A stretch of 64,000 nt of DNA, from the NCBI GenBank assembly GCA_024663395.1, contig JANFAH010000043.1, positions 186,001 to 250,000 of the forward strand, given 5' to 3'. This DNA is from Pisolithus tinctorius (Eukaryota > Basidiomycota > Agaricomycetes > Boletales > Pisolithaceae). A program made the translations under genes and the position numbers. Numbering within the stretch: position 1 is the first letter of the stretch; the number at the start of each line of letters is the position of its first letter. Below, piece by piece: positions 21,965-31,977 of the stretch. The notes below the pieces were generated by a model that was given only the letters and a program-made list of their open reading frames with translations, did not search any database and had not been told where the DNA came from.

Positions 21965-23288
21965 ATTACAACATACTTGAATGGCCCACCAGCAGTCACC
22001 AGTCTATGTTTCTGAGTAGAATCTCTCATACTCATGGCCATTATGTCAGAAGATGCATTGGGCATCCCAAATGAAGTGAGGTGCAAGGAGGGGGTTTGAT
22101 AAGAGATCAAGAACCTACTCCCATAACAAACATGCATAAACTGGGAATGTTAAGTTCTCTCCTTCATAAGGTGCAATCACATTGTGTTGTGTAAACTAGA
22201 GTAAAAGCTAGTGGATGAATGCATGGAAGCTCATGGTATATGAAGAGAAAGAACTTACCAGTGTCACCTGCATGGCCACTGTGTCCCATGCACATTGAAG
22301 GTCAACATCATTCTGCAAGGTAACATTTACCTTTCCTTGGACAATGTGTGAAATGAGGGAAAGCAGTCCATTGATCTGCCACACATTGAGGCCTGCTTGC
22401 AATGCTATTTCAGCAAATAAGTAGTTGCCCTCCTTGATAAATGGGCACCATGGGTGTGGATCAGGGGCCATTGTAGCAGCAGCATGCTGACCAAATTCTT
22501 CTTGCAACTGGAAAAGCAATGGGGTATTGCTGCAGGGACGGAACTCAGTCTTGAAGTCAGCAGGTGGCTGTTCAGGAGATGGCATTTGGTCACTGCCATT
22601 ACTCACCATGGAGACATTTGATTGATCTATTCATATCAAGCATGTATGTACTTAGTATGGTGCACTCCACTCAGAAACCAGGTAGCACTGAGTTCATGCA
22701 CTCACCACTTTGTGCAGTGGGATCTCCATGAGGCTCCCACATGTCCTGATCAACAAAATCCATGTGTCCTGAGTGAGAAATGTTGGGAGCTGTAAAGAAA
22801 ATGGCCTTAAGTGCAAGCCTTGTAGCATAGGTTGAAATTGAAATCTACTTGGCAATCCATTGTTATCTTCATTAAGTGTGTGGGCTACTTGAGAAGGGCC
22901 TGCCTGCATGATGTGTGTGTGCACTGTTGAGTATGCAGATGTAACCAATGCTACCCTCAATTCCTCAGCTGAGAATGATACACAGTGAGAATCACAAACA
23001 AAGCATATGAAAACTAGATGCACCTTGCTCCTTGTCCATCTCATATTCCTTAGTAGTGTCTATTTGTTGTATTTCCCTTGTTTGATGAGCCACACAGTGT
23101 GTCACATGGCCCTTGATGCCCTGAGGTTTGAATAGTTTTCCACAGATCTGGCACTTCGATGTTTTCAAAAGCATTTTTTCTGAATAGTTATATTTTGCAT
23201 GATGAATGGGGGCCATTTCTGAAATGCTGAAGATGAAGGGATTGTGGTTCAGGAAAAAAGCAGGGCAGGGGATTGTGAGGAAGTACAT
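21965..23288 (-). pseudogene. Plavaka-like transposase, N-terminal part
   Basis: The N-terminus carries a C2H2-like finger (CQICGKLFKPQGIKGHVTHC, near 23,080-23,150), typical of this family. A middle exon near 22,210-22,600 holds PWCPFIKEGNYLFAEIALQA and INGLLSLISHIVQGKVNVTL. After an intron starting gtaagttc the frame continues as YEGENLTFPVYACLLWE-stop-VLDLLSNPLLAPHF and HNGHEYERFYSE. Stops in this block (TAG, TGA) fall at conserved Trp and Arg positions. The reading is interrupted by LINE-A right after WWAIQ. Confidence 0.7.
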
Positions 23289-23290
23289 AC

Positions 23291-23647
23291 CAACAACATG
23301 CAGTGCAAGCCACCATGTTGCAATGCTGCTGTGATGATCTTACAGCAATCTTACCCTGAAGATAATGGAACTTGTTGCATTATCATATCTCAGTTGCATT
23401 GCCAGAACATTATGATGATCATTATTAAGCAGGAGAGGGGTTTCATAATGCTTATTATAATTTGTCATCATTGGCATGGCCCTAAACATTTCTGTGACAT
23501 CCGTGTGTTGTTGCCTTCATGCATAGGAACAAAGTTAGATCTACCAAGTTCTCTACTACAGTGGGAATCTAGGTTGCTGTATTAGTTGGGTGTGTCTGTT
23601 CCCTTGTATGCTAGGAAGCTATTGGTCTTTGGATTGCTGGTATCACT
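23291..23647. other. Unassigned CpG-poor intergenic sequence
   Basis: No gene is supported here. It may contain the 5' end of the Plavaka element, but no inverted repeat partner was recognised. Confidence 0.5.
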
Positions 23648-23780
23648 GGTGTGGCTTACTCAGGGGCTATGGGTTGCTTGGATACTGGCCACTACTTTGG
23701 GCAAGTTTGGTGTAGTCTACTCTGGCACTATGAGTTGCTAGGATGCTTGACATTGCTTTGGACTAATATGGAATTGTGGA
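23648..23780. repeat. Degenerate short tandem duplication
   Basis: Two imperfect copies of about 60 bp (ggtgtggcttactc..gggttgct and ggtgtagtctactc..gagttgct), followed by a weaker third. It lies just left of the 70-bp minisatellite but is unrelated to it in sequence. Confidence 0.5.
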
Positions 23781-23832
23781 AATACTATGGGCAGCTATGA
23801 GTTACTAACACATTTTTGTGTTTTGCTGATGC

Positions 23833-26555
23833 TGACTGTGGATGGGGAATAGTACACAAGGGTCAGCAAACCCCCAGACACTCCAAAGGTGAGAACATGC
23901 ACTTCTGGTGGATGGGGAATAGCATGCAAGAGTCAGCAAACCCCCAGATGCTCCAAAGGTAAGAACACGCACAATCTGTGGATGGGGAATAGCAGGCAAG
24001 GGTCAGAAAATGCCCAGACGCTCTAAAGGTGAGAACATGTACTCGCTGTGGATGGGGAATAGCAGGCAAGGGTCAGTAAATGCCAAGACGCTCCAAAGGT
24101 GAGAACACGCACTTCCTGTGGATGGGAAATAGCAGGCAAGGGTCAGGAAATGCCCAGATGCTCCAAAGGTGAGAACACGCACAATCTGTGGACGGGGAAT
24201 AGCAGGCAAGGGTCAGCAAATGCCCAGACGCTCCAAAGGTGAGAACACGCACTCGCTGTGGATGGGGAATAGCACGCAAGGGTCAGCAAATGCCCTGACG
24301 CTCCAAAGGTGAGAACATGCACTCGCTGTAGATGGGGAATAGCAGGCAAGGGTCAGAAAATGCCCAGACGCTCCAAAAGTGAGAACACGCACAATCTGTG
24401 GATGGGGAATAGCAGGCAAGGGTCAGAAAATGCCCAGACGTTCCAAAGGTGAGAACACGCACTCGCTGTGGATGGGGAATAGCACGCAAGGGTCAGCAAA
24501 CCCCCAGATGCTCCAAAGGTGAGATCACGCACAAGCTGTGGATGGGGAATAGCAGGCAAGGGTCAGAAATGCCCAGACGCTCCAAAGGTGAGAACACGCA
24601 CTCGCTGTGGATGGGGAATAGCAGGCAAGGGTCAGAAAATGCCCAGACGCTCCAAAGGTGAGAACACGCACAATCTGTGGATGGGGAATAGCAGGCAAGG
24701 GTCAGAAATGCCCAGACGCTCCAAAGGTGAGAACACGCACTTGCTGTGGATGGGGAATAGCAGGCAAGGGTCAGAAAATGCCCAGACGCTCCAAAGGTGA
24801 GAACACGCACTCGCTGTGGATGGGGAATAGCAGGCAATGGTCAGAAAATGCCCAGACGCTCCAAAGGTGAGAACACGCACTCGCTGTGGATGGGGAATAG
24901 CAGGCAAGGGTCAGTAAATGCCCAGATGCTCCAAAGATGAGAACACGCACTTCCTGTGGATGGGGAATAGCAGGCAAGGGTCAGAAAATGCCCAGACGCT
25001 CCAAAGGTGAGAACACGCACTTCCTGTGGATGGGGAATAGCAGGCAAGGGTCAGCAAACCCCCAGACGCTCCAAAGGTGAGAACACGCACTTGCTGTGGA
25101 TGGGGAATAGCAGGCAAGGATCAGCAAATGCCCAGATGCTCCAAAGGTGAGAACACGCACAATCTGTGGATGGGGAATAGCACGCACTCGCTGTGGATGT
25201 GGAATAGCAGGCAAGGGTCAGCAACTGCCCAGACACTCCAAAGGTTATAACACGCACTTCCTGTGGATGGGGAATAGCAGGCAAGGGTCAGCAAACCCCC
25301 AGACCCTCCAAAGGTGAGAACACGCACGTCCTATGGATGGGGAATAGCAGGCAAGGGTCAGCAACTGCCCAGATGCTCCAAAGGTGATAACACGCACTTC
25401 CTGTGGATGGGGAATAGCAGGCAAGGGTCAGCAAGCCCCCAGACGCTCCAAAGGTGAGAACACGCACTTCCTGTGGATGGGGAATAGCAGGCAAGGGTCA
25501 GAAAATGCCCAGATGCTCCAAAGGTGAGATCACGCACAAGCTGTGGATGGGGAATAGCAGGCAAGGGTCAGCAAACCCCCAGACGCTCCAAAGGTGAGAA
25601 CACGCACTTCCTGTGGATGGCGAATAGCATGCAAGGGTCAGCAAACCCCCAGACGCTCCAAAGGTGAGAACACGCACTCGCTGGGATGGGGAATAGCAGG
25701 CAAGGGTCAGCAAACCCCCAGACGCTCCAAAGGTGAGATCACGCACAAGCTGTGAATGGGGAATAGCAGGCAAAGGTCAGAAAATGCCCAGACGCTCCAA
25801 AGGTGAGAACACGCACTCGCTGTGGATGGGGAATAGCACGCAAGGGTCAGCAAACCCCCAGACGCTCCAAAGGTGAGATCACGCACAAGCTGTGGATGAG
25901 GAATAGCAGGCAAGGGTTAGAAAATGCCCAGACGCTCCAAAGGTGAGAACACGCACTTCCTGTGGATGGGGAATAGCGCGCAAGGGTCAGAAAACCCCCA
26001 GACCCTCCAAAGGTAAGATCACGCACCAACTGCGGAGGGGCAATAGCACGCAAGGGTCAGAAAACCCCCAGACGCTCCAAAGGTAAGAACACGCACCCAC
26101 TGTGGATGGGGAATAGCACGCAAGGGTCAGCAAATGCCCAGACGCTCCAAAGGTGAGAACACACACAATCTGTGGATGGGGAATAGCAGGCAAGGGTCAG
26201 CAAACCCCCAGACCCTCCAAAGGTGAGAACACGCACTCGCTGTGGATGGTGAATAGCACGCAAGGGTCAGCAAACCCCCAGACACTCCAAAGGTGAGAAC
26301 ACGCACTCGCTGTGGATGGGGAATAGCAGGCAAGGATCAGCAAATGCCCAGAGGCTTCAAAGGTGAGAACACGCACAATCTGTGGATGGGGAATAGCAGG
26401 TAAGGGTCAGCAAATCCCCAGACGCTCCAAAGGTGAGGTCACGCACTTCCTGTGGATGGGGAATAGCAGGCAGGGGTCAGCAAACCCCCAGACCCTCCAA
26501 AGGTGAGAACACGCACTCGCTGTGGATGGGGAATAGCAGGCAAGCGTCAGCAAAC
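23833..26555. repeat. Minisatellite, about 39 tandem copies of a 70-bp unit
   Basis: The unit reads ctgtggatggggaatagcag, then gcaagggtcag, a variable block, cagacgctccaaaggtgaga, then acacgca and a second variable block. Most of the unit is nearly invariant. Variation concentrates in two short blocks: caaaccccc, aaaatgccc, caaatgccc or caactgccc; and ctcgctg, caatctg, cttcctg or caagctg. A few units are 69 bp, and one near 25,165-25,200 is cut to about half length. Since 70 is not a multiple of 3, every frame is hit by a stop each few units, so it is unlikely to be coding. Confidence 0.95.
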
Positions 26556-26843
26556 TGCATGCAAATTAGCTGTCACAATATACCGGCTGTAGTTTTCCAA
26601 GCCCAAAACGTCAGCAGTGTCGAAACACATGCATATATTGGGTCCAACACACCACGTGCTTCACCACAAAATTGCGAATGAGGCTTTCTGCTACATTCAT
26701 CCGTCTATCATATCTGCGTTGTGATCTCCTCCCCTGCCAGCTTCTATCCTCTTCCTCTTGGGTGCCCGTTATCTGAAAGCGTCGCCAGCAGTAGCCACTA
26801 CCGCTCCATTGTGAGCCTTGTCTGAAAATCGCAGGAAATCAGT
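26556..26843. other. Short spacer after the minisatellite
   Basis: About 290 bp of unique sequence between the array and the 3' end of the next gene. It contains no recognised feature and probably includes that gene's terminator. Confidence 0.5.
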
Positions 26844-28188
26844 TTACCAGGTGATGCTGTAACCATGTACCAATGCATCCATGAGTGTGGCGCCGTCAAC
26901 CTTGACATCATTCCATTTCCCACAGCGGCACCGACATCTTGCAGAAAAGCTCCTGACCACTTCTGCGGTAATAATCCTCATGACGATTTTAGTCCCTGGC
27001 TGAATAGTTGACCAAACATCACTCTCCCTTGTCAGTTGAGTTACGTTAGTGCCGTCGTCAATCACAATATCATACTGTCCCTTGTCAATATACCACTGTT
27101 GGATCTCAGCTTCATCTGGCCGACATTGGTGCAGTATGCCAGGCAGAAAGGCCAGCAGTCGCTAAAAAAAAATGGTAAGGTTTCTGAATCCACATTTGAG
27201 TTCCAGCAACCAACATCAAAAGAACTGCATTGATCAAGCAGCATATTATGTTCCCGTCCCGTCGCATCGACCATTATCACATAACCAGGCGCGATGGTTG
27301 CAGGCAAGTGTGTCGCATCCAATGCCATCACAAATTGCATGATAGATTGAGTTTGCATCAGCTGGGTCTGTATAAGCGCGGTGACGTCGTGTAACTCGGT
27401 CTGAAGTTGCATTTGGGAAAAGACCTGTAGAAGACGAGGAGTAAGTCAGCAGTGACACACTGAAGATGCAATTTTCACCGTAATTTCCGAAAGATATTCA
27501 TTGATTTTGCTGGAACATCCAGCTATTTCTTGCGTGAGAAGTACGGACCCACGGTTGCGGCTTCGCATCTCGTTCAACTTGATTGCGGTCTCACCTAGCA
27601 TCCTGATCATGATGTAGCGTTTCATTACCGAATACTCCGCGTACTTCGTCGAGCGACTTACTTGATCAACCCCTGCCGCCTGGATTCCTCAAAATGGGTG
27701 CGAGCAATTGGGGCATTGGCCATATGGCAGCTGAGATCGCGTAGTCGGCCAGTGAGGTCATCTAAGGCCTTGCTGTTCTGGGTACATCTCTACGATGACG
27801 TTTAGAAACAAGAACAATACATGAAAATGGATCAACATCACATCTATAACTTGAAGAACAGCCAGTAATCCGCTAATGGCAGCCTTCAGCGGAGGACCAG
27901 CGATTGGGATTACGCCCACAGCTTCTTGTACCACAGGTAAAGTTATCTGAATGGAATCGGAGACACTACGACCACATAGCGCATGGGAAGCCTCGGAGGG
28001 GGAATGACCGTCGAAAGTTGCTGATTCGAAGCGGGCGAGGTCTGGGACGAGCTCGAAGCAGGCATTCGTGGGGAGACATCACCCAAGCCTGCAACGACGG
28101 AACTATCGTGCGGCGCTCGAGTGGATTTGTCTCCCCGCCTGATACGAATAGCAATAATCTTGCTGAAGATTTCACCGAGACGAGCCAT
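26844..28188 (-). CDS. Protein with helical N-terminus and C-terminal ubiquitin-like domain
   Basis: The likely start is MARLGEIFSKIIAIRIRRGD (28,188), followed by a Ser/Pro linker. A helical segment PVVQEAVGVIPIAGPPLK with AAISGLLAVLQVI (near 27,850-27,940) resembles the N-terminal helix of fungal HeLo/MLKL-type and NLR-N-terminal bundles. Further helices (ETAIKLNEMRSRNRG, LLTQEIAGCSSKINEYLSE) follow. The C-terminal part reads GYVIMVDATGREHNMLLDQC, then LLAFLPGILHQCRPDEAEIQ and WSTIQPGTKIVMRII, matching the fungal ubiquitin-like domain found in many Agaricomycete proteins, and ends with a Cys-rich tail. At least one frameshift (near 27,960) and several introns are needed. Function is unknown; a cell-death or signalling role is inference from domain type only. 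Confidence 0.6.
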
Positions 28189-28602
28189 ACAACAGAAGCA
28201 ACGGTGGTGAACGTAGGAAGGTGAGGACACAACCTGCACCCTAGGACCACGGCATGAGGCAGCACCGTGTGTGTACAGCACCGACACAGCATGTAAAATC
28301 AATATTACAGTGAACTTCATGCTCGGGAACAATGTGGCTATAACGCTGTATCTGTGTATTAGTATTCCCGAATCTCGAAATGATAACCCTCACTTTTCGT
28401 GCAGGGGGTGGTACTTGGTGGTACCGAAGGGTTGTGAGGGATTTGCACGCATCGTCGTATGCATAATTTAAGCAAGAGGTTTTTTTGTTGATATATGCTA
28501 CGGTATTGATGACAGTGCAGAACTAATAGAACTTAGTATTTGGAAGTGGTTGGAAAATTCTCAGAGAAAGGTTCTTCGAGAGACACAACGACACTAGTAC
28601 AT

Positions 28603-31600
28603 TTAATATCGTCGTCCACCTCTACCTCCGGGTCCTTGATACGGACCATAATCTGGAGGGGGACGGCCAGCTGCAAGGAGTAAGTACCAATCAGTAACTT
28701 CACATCCCCTCTTGGAGAAACAAGGGACGTAACATACTTCCGCGAGGGGGTGGAGGTGGCGGCGGCGGGGTCGCCCTCCGCGTAGCACTTGGAATGACAG
28801 CATTGCGGAACAACATCATCAAATCATCAACCCTGAATATCGGACCTGCAAAGGGGAAACAATGGTTCGCGCGATCAATGACATTGTTCTTCCCATTGTA
28901 ACACAAAAAAGGCGACGGTTCACACGTCGTCAAGTACTGACCATCAAAGGCGGCCGGATTAGGTAACTGCCCAACGAACCACGACAAGACTGTAGGCAAC
29001 GGAGATGGCTTGTCTTCGTCTCGGTCCCTCTTGAGGTGTCCAAGTTCTCGGTCTCGCTCCTTCTCCCATCCAGCTGGGCTTGCAAGACGTCTCCGGTGGG
29101 GCGGCCCAGCCGACCTGTCTCGATCACGCTCACGCGGGGGTGTCAAGGGCCTCTGACGTTTGGATGGTGGCCCAAAGTCAGGCTTCACTGAATCCTCTCT
29201 GCGCTTGAGGTCTGGCGTCGAGTGTCTCTTGGATGTTTGGGCTTGAGGCACATGCGACAATGGCATCATGGATTGAAGCGACTCAGTACGTCTCTCAAGC
29301 CCTCCCGCCGATGTGGCAGCGTTACCTCCCGCCGCAGGTTGGCGGGCTGCCATGGCAAACCCGAGGTCCCTCGCTGCAATGGCATCGGTACCCAGGTACG
29401 TGTGTCGTTGAGCAAACCGTTTGATAGGAGGGTCTGTCAAACGAATGATGTCAAAAAAAAGGCTCGCCTTCCCAAAAAAAAGTTGTTCCCACCAGTTGGG
29501 TAGACTTCGGCAATACGTTTCTCAAGTTTCTGCGCAGCCTCGAGATCACCAAACTGATACTCGTAACGTGCCCACCTTTCCCACAATGGTCGTGCCCGAT
29601 CGGGGCTAAACGCGCTAATGACACGCTCGAAAAGCGCTCGTGCGTCTGATGAAAATCTCGTAAGTTGGTGACAAGGAGGGACATCAATACACCCAGGCTC
29701 ACTGTTGTCGTCATTGACCGATATCAAGAAACCAAGATATCTCAAAACGAACTCAATCTCGTCACCGAAACTTTCCAGACCTTTTTCAAAGATACGACAC
29801 GCCACTCCGAGACCACCGTCTTTATTGCAATGGTATTCCATTAGTGCTGTCGGAAATTCGTCAAGTTGACTTGAGAGCTTTGTCGTTGCCTTCTCACACA
29901 CCTGCAGCTTCATAAACCTCCCAGGGTGTCCATCGGTCTTTCCTGGCTTTTGCAAATACCGCTCGGAAAGTCTTGAGATCGTGAGCTCGGCGCGCGTATC
30001 GAATGTACATAATCCACACAAGACCGTATTCAGACCGGCGCTCTTGCAACTCTTTGGACTTGGGAGGTTTCTCATCAGCATTCTGGGTGGCAAAAGACGA
30101 GTTGTTCGACACAGTGCCCGGTTCTGTCGGTCCGGGAGTTATTGAGCTAGGAACACTCGTAGCCACAGAACGGCCAGTGATATCAGACGAGAATGACGAA
30201 GACGCCGAATTCACCCGGGCCTCAAGTTCCTCGAGTTGCACATGCAGACGGTCGATAAGTTTGTCGAAAGTAGCGTTAACTTCGGCGTATTCCTTGCGCC
30301 CCTCTTGCAGCTCAGCATATGCAAAATTAAGGAGGAAACTAGTCGGATTTGCTTCGATGCCGGCCTTCAAGATGTTTAGCGCTTCTTCTTGCTTACCAAT
30401 GCTGTTTGTCCACACAAACGCCATGTACCTTGCAGAAGGTAATTAATTCAGGCAAAGACCGAGGCAAGAAGACTCACCAAATCTCGCTATAAAATCGCAT
30501 GCGGATGACCGCCTTGCGATAAACAAGCTGGACACGCGATACCAACGTGGCTTTATCTTTATCTTCAAATTCGAGCGGGTTGTTCTCTTCCCACTTGAGG
30601 TAAGTTTTCCATGCTCCCACAAGTGCTCTTTCAGCTGCGTTGAATGTTGGTGCAGGCGGTAGATAGATTGATGGCCGGGTCGAAGAAGACGGAGGTGGAG
30701 GTGGGAACAACGGACCGAGATGTCTCTGTAATTGACGAAGCACTGTTCGGGCTTGCATATGAGACGGGGACAAATCAGACATAAATTTTTTAGCCTGCGA
30801 AGAAAATTAAACACTCGAAAGGGTAACGCAAAAGGGACACAAACCGTAATCTTGTTCAACCCGTTCTCGAAAGCCTCAAGCTCAGACCACAACTTCTCCA
30901 CATTCTCGAGCGGAATCTGAACTGCCCTATGATAGACCTTACGCAGAGCATCCATCTTTTGTTGTTCTTCCCAAGTAGTATTCGTCTAATGACCACATCA
31001 GTTGACGCCGACAGAGCTGGATAAATAAGTTTATACCTCGCCGGCTTTGAGGAATTGGATGTAGTCATGCCAAATCTCTCCACTGTCTTTGTCTTGTCCC
31101 GATGCGATTGAGTGCAAATTCATAAGCCCGACTGACGGCTTCACGGCTGGTTGGCGACGTATTTACGCGGTCTGTAGATTCGGCGTTGGATCAAAAATGT
31201 TGTGCGGGGCTGCGATCTGTTTTGCCTGACTGACCTGACGTATGTTATATAAACTTCCAGAGGTCACCTGAAGGTGAAGTCTCAAGAAGCGCTTGAACAA
31301 TTCCTCGGCGTACTGGAACAGTCCTGGACTCAAGAAGTGTGTTGAGATAGGCAATTTGGGCAGACGACTGACATTCCGCTGTCAACTAAGTGCTTGGGAG
31401 CAAACGGAATGTCATACCGTGTTGGGATACGTCTCGAACAGGGCTTCGTAGGTCTGCTTGAACTTGTTCAAGAATCACCACTATTTTCAGCGATGTCGAC
31501 GAGGTGGTTTCCAGCCTTCCGGGTCATGGGGATGTTCACGCAATTTCTCGCGCAGCACGTGCCACTCAGACGGTGGGTCCATGGGGTATCGGTATCTTGG

Positions 31601-31862
31601 CCAGCATTATCATCTTGTGCAAGAGCGGGCTCGTGCCCGTTTTGAGTGGCTTCCAGATCGCCTTCGGGTTGAGAGCATTCAAAGCATTCAATATGTCTTC
31701 TGTGGGCTGGGTCTTGTCGCCACTGTAGCTGGTGTCTTGAGACGTGTGCTCTGTGGGTGTTCCGTTGTCGTTCCTAACGACTGGTAGTTCAGACATGTCC
31801 TGGCCAGTCTGTCCGGGACTCGTGCAACCGACGAAAAACGTTGCAAAATCAAAGGCCGACAT
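28603..31862 (-). CDS. RNA14: RNA14/CstF77-like mRNA 3'-end processing factor, frameshifted
   Basis: RNA14 is the HAT-repeat scaffold of cleavage factor IA (CstF77 in animals), acting in the nucleus. Seen here: [94 protein letters not shown]-type repeats, [94 protein letters not shown] and [20 protein letters not shown], ending GGRGGRRY near 28,603. Several short introns are evident. At least six single-base shifts break the frame (for example in GGTGATTCTTGAAC near 31,465 and AAGTTTATATAAC near 31,250). The start is either 31,862 or 31,796. It is divergent from the GH85 gene. Confidence 0.88.
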
Positions 31863-31977
31863 TTTACGCCGTCTTTCTTGCCCTTTCCCACGCCTCGTCA
31901 GCGTCGACGGGCACTTCCCAGTTCCCAATCAGTCCTAGTCAGTCAGTAGTAAGTTAGTAGCAGTAGCACAGTGCGAC

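Larger units (their letters stand above)
14700..23290 (-). mobile_element. Plavaka-type DNA transposon remnant, split by LINE-A
   Basis: Two blocks on the minus strand (21,965-23,290 and about 14,878-15,337) encode successive parts of one transposase-like protein seen widely in Agaricomycetes (Plavaka, CACTA-like). LINE-A sits between them with a 13-bp target duplication. Sequence throughout is CpG-poor and contains stops at positions where the family has Arg or Trp. I could not place terminal inverted repeats; the outer limits are approximate. Confidence 0.75.

Noticed and set aside
23833..26555. Many 68-91 codon ORFs on the minus strand of the minisatellite (products like MPAIPHPQ..LTFGASG)
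   Set aside because: They are the same 70-bp unit read in three frames in turn. The unit length is not a multiple of 3 and each reading ends after about three units, so no continuous repeat protein is possible.
23833..26555. CRISPR-like array
   Set aside because: The variable blocks are only about 8 bases, draw on about four alternatives each, and there are no unique spacers or cas genes. The host is a eukaryote.
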